A stretch of 64,000 nt of DNA from CAJXVA01 sp963761755 (GCA_963761755.1 CAVXIC010000013.1:248001-312000), one strand, 5' to 3'. Shown: positions 43,390 through 51,886, numbered from the stretch's first letter. Made by a program: numbers and translations. The notes: a model not told the origin generated them from the sequence alone.

Positions 43390-43467
43390 TCTCCTCGAGT
43401 ACGCCCGACGAGGAGCCCTCTTCGACGCCGGTGTCGGCATCGCCACTCGTGGACGCCGAAGCAGACG
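43390..43467. repeat. 78-bp dispersed repeat, copy 1
   Basis: This segment matches 47101-47178 in the same orientation at about 73 of 78 positions; the differences are a 4-base block near its start and one base near the middle. It contains short inverted pairs (GCCG/CGGC, CCAC/GTGG). In one minus frame it reads SASASTSGDADTGVEEGSSS, a lipoprotein-linker-like run. It abuts the truncated acetyltransferase. Confidence 0.8.
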
Positions 43468-43738
43468 CGTCGCCGAGGTCCCGCGACCGCCCAGCAGGTT
43501 CGCACCCTGGGCCTTCCTGGCCGCTGCGACGGCCGACGATGACCCACCGCTGTACCCGTTCGCCATCGGGATAGTTCTCGACTACCGCACGCGCCGCATC
43601 CACGCTGGGCATCGGCGGCTCGCCCGTATAGAGCATGACGTCGGGATGGCTGTTGAGCCGGAAGAACGCCTCAACGTCGTCCGGCGTCATCGCTCGGAGG
43701 ATGAGTCGCTCGGTGATCGGACCCACGCGATACCTCAT
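43468..43738 (-). pseudogene. GNAT acetyltransferase N-terminal fragment
   Basis: From ATG at 43738 the frame reads MRYRVGPITERLILRAMTPD, DVEAFFRLNSHPDVMLYTGE and PPMPSVDAARAVVENYPD, the start of a RimJ/RimL-type N-acetyltransferase. After about 75 residues the sequence passes into the 78-bp repeat and low-complexity linker, and the acetyl-CoA binding motif (RxxGxG/A) is missing. The gene is therefore truncated and presumably inactive. The repeat sits exactly where family similarity ends. Confidence 0.65.
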
Positions 43739-44124
43739 CTGGGCACTCTTCCGTGCAGTCGGCGTTCGGCGACCAGTCGATGCACGACTCCCGGTGATGC
43801 GTGCCCGTTTCGTCAATGCCCGTTTCGTCATCCCACGAGCGAAGATCGGGCGTATCGTTGAGGCACGCGTGTTCACGCCGCCCTACGAGCGCCGCTCTCT
43901 CTTCGCCCGCTGGGGCATCGAGCTGATGCTCAGCCGCTGGTACGCGGACGCAGCTTCGGCCGCACACGACCACGGTGGGGGCCGCGGACTTGTCGTCGTG
44001 CTTTGGGGGGACGCTCGGGAACAACGACGACGTCCGACACCGTTTCGGCAGTCTTTCTCCCCACGGTCGCAAGTGTGTCATCGCCGCAGGAGCGACGGTT
44101 GCGTCGGGCGGGAGCGCGGCGCAA
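43739..44124. other. Intergenic stretch without recognisable gene
   Basis: Several frames are open on both strands here, but all have Arg/Ser-rich antisense-like composition and no motif I can name. It separates the acetyltransferase fragment from the lipoprotein at 44125-44763 and may include more remnants. Confidence 0.4.
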
Positions 44125-44763
44125 TCACGGCGTCTTTTCGTACTTCGAGAGATCGACCGCGCCGGGGCGCATCCGATATTCCTTGGGCTGCTCGGCACCG
44201 GGTCCCAGGGCCGCCTCGATGGCCGAGAAGAGCTCGGGCCCCACGTCGATCTCGCTCGCGCGTCCGTCGACGCGGCCCGCCTCGTCGGCGAAACGGGCGG
44301 ACCAGGGGTCGATCGCGTTGAATCGGAGGGTCTGCTCACCGATGGGGTGGGCGACGAGCGGCCGTTGTCGTCCTTCGAGGCCCAGGAGGACGACCAGCGC
44401 CCATCGCGGAGGGGTCAACTGCACGGAGTCGGAGGACTCGGCGGTCTCCAGGGCTCGCTGCACGCTGCGGACGACCTGTGCATCGAGCGTCGCAATTGGC
44501 GTGTGGTCGAGGTGAGCGATCGCGAGCGTCCGGAGTTCGTTCGCGGATGCATCGAGCGTCTGTGCGCGATTGGGAAGCTCGGGGGCCACCTCGTCGCTGG
44601 GCGCGGGCGCATGCTGCTGGGGTGGCGCCGGGGTTGGAGGCTGCGGCCGGGCCTGGGGCTCGGGCTCGAGCGGCCCACACGAGACCAGCGCGGCGATCGC
44701 TGTCGCGACCGCGGCCACCATGCTCCATCCTCGAGGTCCGGTTCGTTTCGTCACGTGCACCAT
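44125..44763 (-). CDS. Lipoprotein of unknown function
   Basis: 212 aa from ATG at 44763, with GGGGGAG 10 bases upstream. The signal ends in AIAALVSC (lipobox), and a Pro/Gln-rich linker (PPTPAPPQQHAPAPSDE) follows. The mature part is helical with RALETAESSDSV and RWALVVLLGLEGRQRPLV. It is not recognised. It is divergent from another small lipoprotein gene, and the two share a 78-base promoter region. A much longer open frame upstream is rejected because it lacks a signal and runs antisense to that gene. Confidence 0.7.
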   Translation of the reverse strand: MVHVTKRTGPRGWSMVAAVATAIAALVSCGPLEPEPQARPQPPTPAPPQQHAPAPSDEVAPELPNRAQTLDASANELRTLAIAHLDHTPIATLDAQVVRSVQRALETAESSDSVQLTPPRWALVVLLGLEGRQRPLVAHPIGEQTLRFNAIDPWSARFADEAGRVDGRASEIDVGPELFSAIEAALGPGAEQPKEYRMRPGAVDLSKYEKTP

Positions 44764-44841
44764 TGGGTCGAACTCCCCCGCCCAAGTGTTGCACGGGGAA
44801 AACTCGTCGCGGGGGGATGACACCAGGTAGTCTTGCGCTCG

Positions 44842-45321
44842 ATGGGTCGTGCGCGCTGGGGGTGGGCGAGGATTGGCGCTGCCAACGGGTTGCCGGCAGC
44901 GCTGGCCGTGTGCTTCGCGGCGTGTCTCCAGCCGGACACGGCGCCACCGAGCGAGCCCGGTCCGAACCCGGCTGCCCAGACATCGGCGCCTGCGCAGGCG
45001 GGCGGCACGTTGGTGCCGCCTGGACTCACCCATCCGATCGTACGGGAGGGGGAGGACGCATGCGATGCGCGGGCGGAGGAGATCAACGCCGTACTCGCCG
45101 CGCTCGCAAGCCCGTGTGAATCCCCGACCGACTGCGAAGTCCTCGAGTCCGTGTGCCCGCTGGGGTGCTACGCGGTGGTCTCGAAGGCCGCGGATCGCAC
45201 GGTGGCCACCGTGCGGATCGCCGAGTTCTTCGAGCACTGCACGCCGTGCAAGTCCAAGTGCACGCCCACCCCGACCCGGCTCGCCTGTGTTCGAGACCGA
45301 TGCGTCGCCGCGGATCCGTAG
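44842..45321 (+). CDS. Small Cys-rich lipoprotein
   Basis: 159 aa from ATG at 44842. The lipobox is VCFAAC, followed by a Pro/Ala-rich linker and a compact domain with eight Cys, including CDARAEEINAVLAALASPC, CEVLESVCPLGCYAVVSK and HCTPCKSKC. The Cys spacing suggests two or more disulphides. Cysteine-rich lipoproteins with CPLGC are common in myxobacteria, but the function is unknown. The intergenic sequence after it (45322-45617) holds only a short tandem repeat and a terminator belonging to the opposite strand. Confidence 0.7.
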   Translation: MGRARWGWARIGAANGLPAALAVCFAACLQPDTAPPSEPGPNPAAQTSAPAQAGGTLVPPGLTHPIVREGEDACDARAEEINAVLAALASPCESPTDCEVLESVCPLGCYAVVSKAADRTVATVRIAEFFEHCTPCKSKCTPTPTRLACVRDRCVAADP

Positions 45322-45410
45322 CGGAACAATGCCCAAGAGGAGGCGCTGGCCGGCGCCGACGAGCCCCTCGTATCGTCCCGCTGTCGCGGTTGAGCGGCGC
45401 GACCCATGAT

Positions 45411-45443
45411 GCAGTCGGCTGGCAGTCGGCTGGCAGTCGGCTG
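45411..45443. repeat. Three tandem copies of an 11-bp unit with flanking direct repeat
   Basis: GCAGTCGGCTG is repeated three times head to tail. The block is bracketed by two copies of GCGACCCATGA at 45399-45409 and 45463-45473. A short GC-rich palindrome (GGCCCGCTCGCGGGCC) follows the tandem copies. Confidence 0.8.
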
Positions 45444-45545
45444 GCCCGCTCGCGGGCCACAGGCGACCCATGAGGCGCAGCTTCCACGACGTCATCATGC
45501 GGCTGCCCCTACAGCGAACGACGAGCCCGACGGAAGCAAAAGAAA

Positions 45546-45572
45546 GGCCGACGAACGCGGTATTCGTCGGCC
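45546..45572 (-). terminator. Intrinsic terminator of DUF4397 lipoprotein gene
   Basis: GGCCGACGAA pairs with TTCGTCGGCC across a 7-base loop. On the minus strand it is followed by TTTCTTTTGC, 45 bases after the stop at 45618. Confidence 0.85.
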
Positions 45573-45617
45573 TCGGTGGATGATCGGAAGGCCTGTCGAT
45601 CATGCACGGGATGGGGA

Positions 45618-46550
45618 TTAGTTGGCGGCGATTGGGACGAGCGTTCCGTCGGGGAGTTGCGCGATGAGTGCAACCGCACCCGCAGCATCGTTGTTCGCGT
45701 ACGCGTTGACTTGCAGGCCACCCAAGCCCGCGTCTGGGACGCTGAAGGTCACGTCGGGGATTGCGTCGTTGTCGACGTCGAGGCCGATCTCGAGGGCTCC
45801 GGCGGGGATGTCCGGGATCGTGGCAGAGCCGCCAAAGGGCACGTCGGAGAGGAGCTCGACGGGGTTCTCGGGGTCGCTGATCTCCCAAACATCGACCTCG
45901 CCGACCGCGGGGGCGGCGTGGATGACGGTGATGCGAACCTCGGTGGGATCGATGCCTGCGTCGTCATCGACCAGCGGGAGCGCCTGCAGGGCGATGGCGC
46001 CCTCCTCTTCGAGGTCGCCGATCGCGACGGCGGTGTACTTCGTGTCTGCGGCGAGTGAGAGCTCGGGAGCCAGGACCGCTTCTTCCGCCGACGAGCCGCT
46101 GACGGAGATCTGGAACGTGTAGTCGCCCGCTGGCACTTCGAGGTACTCGGTCCCTTCACGGAACATCAGGTTCTCGACGACCGGCCCTTCCGTGTTCGCG
46201 AAGACATCGACGCCGGGGGCGTTGACGCCCAGGTGCAGGACGCGAATCTGGGCCGTTTCCGCGGCTCCGGTGTCATCGGCAGCGGTGTCGTCGGCGGCGG
46301 TGTCATCGGCAGCGGTGTCATCGGCAGCGGTGTCGTCGGCGGCGGTGTCGTCGGCGGCGGTGTCATCGGCGGCGGTGCCGTCGGCGGCGGTGTCGTCGGC
46401 GGCGGTGCCGTCGGCGGCGGTGCCATCCCCGCTTGCCGTCGAAGTCGCGGCTTCGGTGTCCTGACCACCGTCGCTGCTGTCATCGCCGCAGCCGAAGGGG
46501 GCGAGTCCAAGGGCGAATGCCCAGGCGTAGATCATCGAGTTCTTGTTCAT
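45618..46550 (-). CDS. DUF4397 lipoprotein with pentapeptide tandem repeat
   Basis: 310 aa from ATG at 46550, giving MNKNSMIYAW and the lipobox APFGC. The linker is a run of about twelve TAADD/TAADG units encoded by 15-base DNA repeats (about 46271-46427), likely to vary in copy number between strains. The mature part holds the DUF4397 pattern: IRVLHLGVNAPGVDVFANT, then YTAVAIGDLEE, and a second unit with ITVIHAAPAVGEVDVWE. DUF4397 domains are paired beta-sandwiches on surface proteins. The gene has its own terminator. Confidence 0.88.
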   Translation of the reverse strand: MNKNSMIYAWAFALGLAPFGCGDDSSDGGQDTEAATSTASGDGTAADGTAADDTAADGTAADDTAADDTAADDTAADDTAADDTAADDTAADDTGAAETAQIRVLHLGVNAPGVDVFANTEGPVVENLMFREGTEYLEVPAGDYTFQISVSGSSAEEAVLAPELSLAADTKYTAVAIGDLEEEGAIALQALPLVDDDAGIDPTEVRITVIHAAPAVGEVDVWEISDPENPVELLSDVPFGGSATIPDIPAGALEIGLDVDNDAIPDVTFSVPDAGLGGLQVNAYANNDAAGAVALIAQLPDGTLVPIAAN

Positions 46551-46928
46551 CGTTGGTCCTGTCCACCCAGCTCGCTGTGCTGAGTCGTCAGGAGTTTGTG
46601 CAACATCGAGCATCTTGCAACAAAGCTTCGACAGAATTTCAGCACGAGATCATGGCGACCTTGCAAGTTTACGAAATCATGAAACTATTCTGTGTTCAAG
46701 GTCTGCGTGGGGTTTGCGTCCTGGGCTGGCTGCGTGGTCGGCGGTGACACGACGGCCAAAGAAAGGCCGGCGGGCTCGGGGTCCGTGGGAATGGGACGCC
46801 GAGACGAGCGCGGTGGGCAAGCGACGCGCTGGTAGAGCGAGACTCAGTGGGCTGCGGGTGATGCCGAGAAGAGCAGGAGTTGTCCGACAGGAGAGGCTCG
46901 GGGCGGCGGCCCGTGCACCGCGGTCCTC

Positions 46929-47081
46929 AGCCGCAATATCCTGCGGTGTGGTGAGGGCCCGGGTGACGCGCATGGGCCCGCAGCAGCGGGAGTAGAGCAA
47001 GATGTCGACGCGGAAGACGCGGGCGAGGAGCTTCATCCAGGGCAGGCGGAAGGGGGCAGCAGGCAGAGGTGCGCGTCTTGA
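46929..47081 (-). mobile_element. IS91-like transposase C-terminal remnant
   Basis: About 50 codons read RRAPLPAAPFRLPWMKLLAR, VFRVDILLYSRCCGPMRVT and TTPQDIAAEDRGARAAAP. This matches the tail common to IS91/IS801-type (Y2 family) transposases, where a W.xLLARVFxVD segment precedes a CxxC-GxMRV module and a TxPxDIA stretch. The catalytic HUH and tyrosine part is absent. The 78-bp repeat copy 2 begins 20 bases upstream of the fragment. Nothing else was recognised between 46551 and 47456. Confidence 0.6.
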
Positions 47082-47100
47082 TCGAGCCTGTATCATCGCG

Positions 47101-47178
47101 TCTCCTCGCCGGCGCCCGACGAGGCGCCCTCTTCGACGCCGGTGTCGGCATCGCCACTCGTGGACGCCGAAGCAGACG
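47101..47178. repeat. 78-bp dispersed repeat, copy 2
   Basis: About 94 percent identical to 43390-43467 and in the same orientation. It is flanked by the transposase tail on one side and unrecognised sequence on the other. Its neighbours differ from those of copy 1, so the shared block is limited to these 78 bases. Confidence 0.8.
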
Positions 47179-47456
47179 TACCGGTCGGGTCGGGCAATCC
47201 CGCGGTGCCACGATCGTGGCGCTCGAGTCTGCGGCGGTGATCGAGCGGCTCTGACTCGGGCTGACGGTGACACCGTCCTTTCGTTCACCGAGCAACTCCT
47301 TGGCGGCCTGTGTTCCTCGACGGTCGTCGATCACGGAGCGGGTCACATGCCCCGTGGTCCCGCACCAAACCCAACCCGGAACCCCTCCGTGCGACCAACT
47401 CGTCTCCTCCGCGTGCACGACCGGGGCGTTTTACGTGGCGTCGAGCCTGCCGTCGT

Positions 47457-47591
47457 CTATGGCGGGATACTCGACGTGGCTGCCGTGCTCACCTCCTCGC
47501 CGGTCTCCGCCGGCACGTCGCCAATGTCGTCGTCGGTCTCACGCTCGCCCGGGGGCGTCACGGCCCCGAGACAGCCGCTGAGCAGCAGCAT
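47457..47591 (-). pseudogene. Very short lipoprotein-like frame, probable remnant
   Basis: 44 codons from ATG at 47591 read MLLLSGCLGAVTPPGERETD and continue with an acidic Thr/Ser-rich run to TAG. It has a lipobox (LLSGC) but no domain. It lies 22 bases after the stop of the Cys-rich lipoprotein at 47614, on the same strand. It is either a mini-lipoprotein or the head of a broken gene. Confidence 0.35.
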
Positions 47592-47613
47592 GCCGATAGT
47601 ACGGAGGACCGAA

Positions 47614-48441
47614 TCATCCGCCGCACGTCGCGTGCTCGTAGAATGCGGGACAGGAGCCGTTCTCTTCCTCGCTCTCGGCGGGCCACCAGCTGCCGGTGGT
47701 GTGATTGCACCACGCCACCATTCCCTCCGAAGGCGTCGTGCAGTTCGAGCACGTCACGCAGCGGAAGTTCTCTTTTTCGAAGTTGATGATCTGGGTCCCG
47801 AGCTCGGTTCCGCAGTATGCGGTGCCGCACCCCCCCGTCTCGATGATTCCGGCGTTGCTGCAGGAGTTGGGCACGCCGACCGGGATCTCGCACCCGTTCG
47901 ACCAGTCTCCATCGCAGTTGTCGTACGGCTCGACACAGGTCCAACCACTGCACTCCCCTTGGGTGCAGGTCCCGCCTTCGGCATTGTCGCGGTCGCACGA
48001 GACCGTGTCGGCGGGGACGCAGGTCCCCTCGTCGTTGCACGTGTCGCCGAGTGTGCAGGCGTCGCCATCGTCGCAGGGTGTCCCGAAAGCGGCCACCGAA
48101 TAGACACAGACGTCGTCTACGCAATCACCCTCACTTTCGTGACAGTCGCTCGGGGGCTCGAGACATCCCCCTTCGCAGGACTGCGGCTCCTCCCCGGTAC
48201 TCGTGCCAGTCGCCGCAGCGGATGCGCTCTGGGTCGCAGAAGTCTCGGTCGTGGTCCCATCACCGGTGTTCGCGTCGCTCGTCGCCGATGTCGTCGTGGT
48301 CGCGGTGCCGGTCTGCGCCGGCTGTTGCGGGAACGGGAGGTCCTGCTCGACCGTGCCCGAGCCATCGTCACACCCTGCTACGACTCCGAGGGACACGCAG
48401 ATGCACAGGACGCTACACCGGAGGTTCTTCGATTCGCGCAT
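47614..48441 (-). CDS. Cys-rich lipoprotein
   Basis: 275 aa from ATG at 48441 (GTG 48444 is an alternative). The lipobox is LGVVAGC. A Thr/Ser/Gly linker leads to about 180 residues with more than 20 Cys, including CDDGDACTLGDTCNDEGTC, which resembles the short EGF/Cys-rich repeats of myxobacterial surface proteins, and CVTCSNCTTPSEGMV. A Trp-rich end (TTGSWWPAESEEENGSC) closes it. Disulphide-bonded, surface-exposed, role unknown. It is divergent from the fibrinogen-like lipoprotein at 48605. Confidence 0.8.
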   Translation of the reverse strand: MRESKNLRCSVLCICVSLGVVAGCDDGSGTVEQDLPFPQQPAQTGTATTTTSATSDANTGDGTTTETSATQSASAAATGTSTGEEPQSCEGGCLEPPSDCHESEGDCVDDVCVYSVAAFGTPCDDGDACTLGDTCNDEGTCVPADTVSCDRDNAEGGTCTQGECSGWTCVEPYDNCDGDWSNGCEIPVGVPNSCSNAGIIETGGCGTAYCGTELGTQIINFEKENFRCVTCSNCTTPSEGMVAWCNHTTGSWWPAESEEENGSCPAFYEHATCGG

Positions 48442-48604
48442 CACGGTCGCATGCTATCCCAAAAATCGAGCGGAGTCGGACTTGCCGGGCATTGGACATG
48501 AGGTCGGTACGACCTGCACTGACAGGTGGTCACAAGGGGCGACCTGCCCCGCCTTTTCACCCACCGCGCGTTCCCCCATAGTGGGCGCTCGGAACGAGGA
48601 CCCC

Positions 48605-49795
48605 ATGAACCGAACTTCATCCTTCCCCATCGTTCTCCTTCTACTTACCGCTCCGGGATGCGGCGACGACTTCGAGTCGACTCCAGGGGACGACAGCACC
48701 GGCGGCACGACCGGCGAGCCGGACCCCACCACGGCTTCGACGACCAACAACTCGACCACGAGCACGAGCAGCGGATCCAGCGCGGACGCATCGAGCTCCG
48801 CTGGACCGGCGACGGGCTCCGGTACCGGGGACACCGGCTCCGATGGGTCCTCCTCTGAGACCACGGCTGCTGACGATTCGTCGTCGTCGTCGTCGTCGTC
48901 CTCCTCGTCCTCCTCGTCCTCCTCGACCGGCAACCAGAACGTCGAGTGTGGCGACGGCGTCGTCGGGGGCGAGGAGACCTGCGACGACATGAACCCCGAC
49001 AACGCCGACGGATGCCTGGAGACCTGCCAGCTCGCCCGCGACTGCGCGCAGATCCTCGCCGAGGTTCCGGCCGCGACCGACGGGGTCTACACCATCGATC
49101 CCGACGACATGGGCTCGTTTGCGGTGCTTTGCGATATGACCACCGACGGCGGTGGCTGGACGTTGGCCGCTCGATTCGCCAACGGCGACGGCGTGGACAA
49201 CTGGATGCTCGACGACGGCGGCTGGTGGTTTGATCTCGAGAGCGAGCAGGGCAACCCGCTCTCCTCGACGCAGGTCATCGACATGCTTTCGGCGGCCTTC
49301 TGGCGCGTGTCCGCCACCAACCTCAAGGTCTCGCGAACGGACGCCAAGGACGCGTCCCACATCCTCGAGACCACGGACGACTGCCTCGGGGCCGAAACTC
49401 TCCGCGGATACCTCACCAGCCTCTACGACGGGGTGGGACCATGGGCGACCGACGAAGTGCAGGACACCTGCGCGGTCGACTTCGCGGGCAACTACACCGA
49501 GACTGCCGGGTTCGCGCAGGCGGACTGCACCGGCGACATCGGCGGACCGAACTCGATCAGCTTCTGGGCCAACTGGCACCTGACCGACTCCGCTCAAGCA
49601 GATTCCTCGGTCATGATGATCGGCGGAGGCGGCGACACGTGTGCCAACTCCGACCACGGGATCGGAATCACCGAAGAGAACGAAGCCACGTTCAACGTGT
49701 TCGCGTCGAACGAGGGCGAGTCAGAGGCCGACTTCGCCAACAACGGGTTCGGCACGCCCCCAGCGGACTACGGCCTCAATCTCTACGTCCGTTGA
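48605..49795 (+). CDS. Lipoprotein with fibrinogen-like domain and poly-Ser linker
   Basis: 396 aa from ATG at 48605. The lipobox is LTAPGC. The linker is Thr/Ser/Gly-rich and ends in 17 consecutive Ser (residues 92-108), encoded by a TCG/TCC microsatellite. A Cys-rich unit follows (CGDGVVGGEETCDDMNPDNA), then a domain starting CAQILAEVPAATDGVYTIDP and MGSFAVLCDMTTDGGGWTLA, the hallmark of fibrinogen C-terminal (FReD) domains. In animals and some bacteria this domain binds sugars or acetyl groups. The second half is less typical. Probably a cell-surface lectin-like protein. Confidence 0.85.
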   Translation: MNRTSSFPIVLLLLTAPGCGDDFESTPGDDSTGGTTGEPDPTTASTTNNSTTSTSSGSSADASSSAGPATGSGTGDTGSDGSSSETTAADDSSSSSSSSSSSSSSSSTGNQNVECGDGVVGGEETCDDMNPDNADGCLETCQLARDCAQILAEVPAATDGVYTIDPDDMGSFAVLCDMTTDGGGWTLAARFANGDGVDNWMLDDGGWWFDLESEQGNPLSSTQVIDMLSAAFWRVSATNLKVSRTDAKDASHILETTDDCLGAETLRGYLTSLYDGVGPWATDEVQDTCAVDFAGNYTETAGFAQADCTGDIGGPNSISFWANWHLTDSAQADSSVMMIGGGGDTCANSDHGIGITEENEATFNVFASNEGESEADFANNGFGTPPADYGLNLYVR

Positions 49796-49829
49796 CCGGA
49801 GGTCACGAGGAAGGCCAGTCGACCCGAAC

Positions 49830-49851
49830 CCCGAACACCTCGGAGTTCGGG
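49830..49851 (+). terminator. Terminator after fibrinogen-like lipoprotein gene
   Basis: CCCGAAC pairs with GTTCGGG around an 8-base loop containing ACCTCGG, 34 bases after the stop at 49795. It resembles the two larger hairpins at 35561 and 51019, with a shared CCTC loop, but lacks a T-run. Confidence 0.55.
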
Positions 49852-49993
49852 CCATCGGGCAAAGCCGTCGCCCCGGTGGGCAACGCCTTTGCTCAAGTTG
49901 CGCGGGGTGTGTGAGTCGTCCCGCGATTCGTTGCGGAGAAACCCGTACGTTGGCGTGTTTCGGCTTGGCCCGATGCATGCACAGGTGTGCGCC

Positions 49994-50884
49994 ATGCGAA
50001 CGGAAACCATGGCTGTCGCCGCGTTGTTGGGACTCAGCGGCTGCTTCTCGGCGTTACCCCCCGAGACCGGGTCGGGAGACCTCGCCCCCACCGAAGCGGG
50101 CACCAGTGGCGGTGTCGACAGCACGGGCCTCACCGAGGATTCCACCTCGGGCGCCGACGACACCGTAGGTGACGATGGTGTGTCGACGACAGGCGAGGGC
50201 GGTTCCGATTCCGCCTCGTCAGGCCGTACGAGCGAGGACACGACCACCGGGGGCGACACCGGCCGTACGGATGACGCGAGCACGGGCTCGGGTGCGAACA
50301 CCGTGTGCCCAGTCTTCTTCGACACGTTCGACGACGGTCTCGAAGATCTACGATGGAATCAGCCCTACCCGGGCGCGACGAATGAGGCAGACGGCGAGTC
50401 GATCATCACGGTCACGGCCGCGACCGACGACGAGTTTGCCCGGATGATGGTCGACCCCGAGATGAGCGGCATGGAGGGGGCCACCGCACGATTCGAGATT
50501 GGGACGCCACCGCAGACCGACGGCGTGCTGCTTATCTTGTGGGTCGAACCGCACGCGGGCGCAGGCCGGATCGCATACAACCTGGCGCACCACGGCACTG
50601 AGATTCTGCTGGAGGCGCGGATCACTCCCGAGGTCGGCTCTCCCTCGATCGTAGCGGAGACCCCGTGGAATCCAGACACCATGCATTGGCTACAACTCCG
50701 CGAGGACGCCGGTACGCTGTACTTCGAAGCGTCGGCCGACGGCACCACCTTCGATGTGATCTTCGAAATGCCCACCCCGTTCGACGTCAGCGACGCGTTC
50801 GTCGGGTTCGTGGGACACAACGTGCTGGCGCTTCCCGGAGACGTCGAGGTGTCCGTCCGATCGTTCGAGCTGGAGTGCGGCTAG
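49994..50884 (+). CDS. Lipoprotein with concanavalin-like domain
   Basis: 296 aa from ATG at 49994 (ATG 49973 is an alternative). The lipobox is LLGLSGC. A Thr/Ser/Gly/Asp linker extends to about 100. The mature domain of about 190 residues opens with CPVFFDTFDDGLEDLRWN and continues with TARFEIGTPPQTDGVLLILW, WLQLREDAGTLYFEASADG and FVGFVGHNVL, the pattern of DUF1349/laminin-G-like jelly rolls that bind carbohydrates. It probably displays a lectin-like domain on the cell surface. Confidence 0.8.
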   Translation: MRTETMAVAALLGLSGCFSALPPETGSGDLAPTEAGTSGGVDSTGLTEDSTSGADDTVGDDGVSTTGEGGSDSASSGRTSEDTTTGGDTGRTDDASTGSGANTVCPVFFDTFDDGLEDLRWNQPYPGATNEADGESIITVTAATDDEFARMMVDPEMSGMEGATARFEIGTPPQTDGVLLILWVEPHAGAGRIAYNLAHHGTEILLEARITPEVGSPSIVAETPWNPDTMHWLQLREDAGTLYFEASADGTTFDVIFEMPTPFDVSDAFVGFVGHNVLALPGDVEVSVRSFELECG

Positions 50885-50996
50885 TCGAAACCGGGCAGGA
50901 AGTCAGCATTTTGGATAGGCGCACAGCATGGGAGCTTCGTTGGGGCTGCGGCTCGCGTCTTCGCAAGCGGGCGCGCAGTAACCGCGCTCCGTCGAA

Positions 50997-51048
50997 TGGC
51001 CGGCGGATCGGCTGGAAGACCCCGAATACCTCCCGGTGTTCGGGGTTC
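50997..51048 (+). terminator. Copy 2 of the repeated terminator hairpin
   Basis: ACCCCGAA (51019-51026) pairs with TTCGGGGT (51039-51046) around a 12-base loop with CCTCCCGG, then TCTTCG. It matches 35541-35592, including the upstream GGCTGGAA flank. It stands 112 bases after the stop at 50884 and just before the next lipoprotein gene. Confidence 0.75.
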
Positions 51049-51086
51049 TTCGTGGCCGGGGTCGGCGAGCATGTACTCTCGAGTCC

Positions 51087-51869
51087 ATGAGACTGCTCGT
51101 TGCGAACCTTGCTTTCGTGGTCCTTTGCGTCGGCTGTGGTCCCGCGATCGACGTCGACTCTGGATCGGAGAGCAGCGGCAGCACATCGACGACCGGCCCC
51201 ACCGTGCCGCCTCCGATGACGGGCAACTCGCCGGTGACGACGGCGCAGCCAACCTCGCCCACCACGTCGCCTCCCATCCCATCCACCACCGGGCCACAGA
51301 CGGCCACCGATGTGACCGAGTCGTGGGGGAGTGGAAGCAGCGGCTTCATCGAAACGACCTCGGGGCAGTGGGGCTCGTCGTCGTGGGGCTCGGGCTCGAG
51401 CGGCGAGCCCGACTGCGGCAATGGAGACGTCGAGCCGGGCGAGCAGTGCGACGGCTCCGACCTGCAGGGCCTCGACTGCGTAAGCCTGGGCTTGGGAGAC
51501 GGAGAGCTCGGCTGCGCACCGCAGTGTGTGTTCGACACCTCTGCATGCTCGGACGATCCGGGGCCCGCCGACTGTCTCGACGGCGTCGTTCAGCCCGGCG
51601 AGCAGTGTGATGGGCTCGATCTGCAAGGCTTCACGTGCAGCACCCTGGGCCTGGGGCAGGGCGAGCTTGCGTGCACGCTGAACTGCACCTTCGACACCTC
51701 CGCGTGCGATGTGGACATGACCTGTGGGAACGGCGTGATCGAGCCCGGCGAGCAATGTGACGGTGACGACCTGCAGGGCCTCGACTGCCCCAGCCTGGGC
51801 CTTGGCGAAGGCGAACTCGCGTGCAGCCCTGGCACCTGTATCCTCGACGTGTCCGGCTGCGACGTCTGA
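51087..51869 (+). CDS. Lipoprotein with three GEQCDG repeats
   Basis: 260 aa from ATG at 51087. The lipobox is VVLCVGC. A Thr/Pro/Ser and then Gly/Ser-rich linker extends to about 130. Three tandem Cys-rich units of about 42 residues follow, each with PGEQCDGxDLQG, then LGLGxGELxC and a closing Cys such as CTFDTSACD. These are the myxobacterial cysteine-rich repeats that also occur in the protein at 3040-5178. The protein ends right after the third unit with no further domain, so it may act as a spacer, receptor or decoy on the surface. Confidence 0.85.
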   Translation: MRLLVANLAFVVLCVGCGPAIDVDSGSESSGSTSTTGPTVPPPMTGNSPVTTAQPTSPTTSPPIPSTTGPQTATDVTESWGSGSSGFIETTSGQWGSSSWGSGSSGEPDCGNGDVEPGEQCDGSDLQGLDCVSLGLGDGELGCAPQCVFDTSACSDDPGPADCLDGVVQPGEQCDGLDLQGFTCSTLGLGQGELACTLNCTFDTSACDVDMTCGNGVIEPGEQCDGDDLQGLDCPSLGLGEGELACSPGTCILDVSGCDV

Positions 51870-51886
51870 GCGCCTCGCTGCCTCGG

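Noticed and set aside
41146..43542. 798-codon plus-strand frame
   Set aside because: It is antisense to the antiporter, whose frame has membrane segments and a Rossmann motif; this frame is Gln/Glu/His/Arg-rich.
46192..46464. Short tandem array at the DUF4397 gene as a CRISPR-like array
   Set aside because: The units are 15 bases without spacers and keep a reading frame, so it is a coding repeat.
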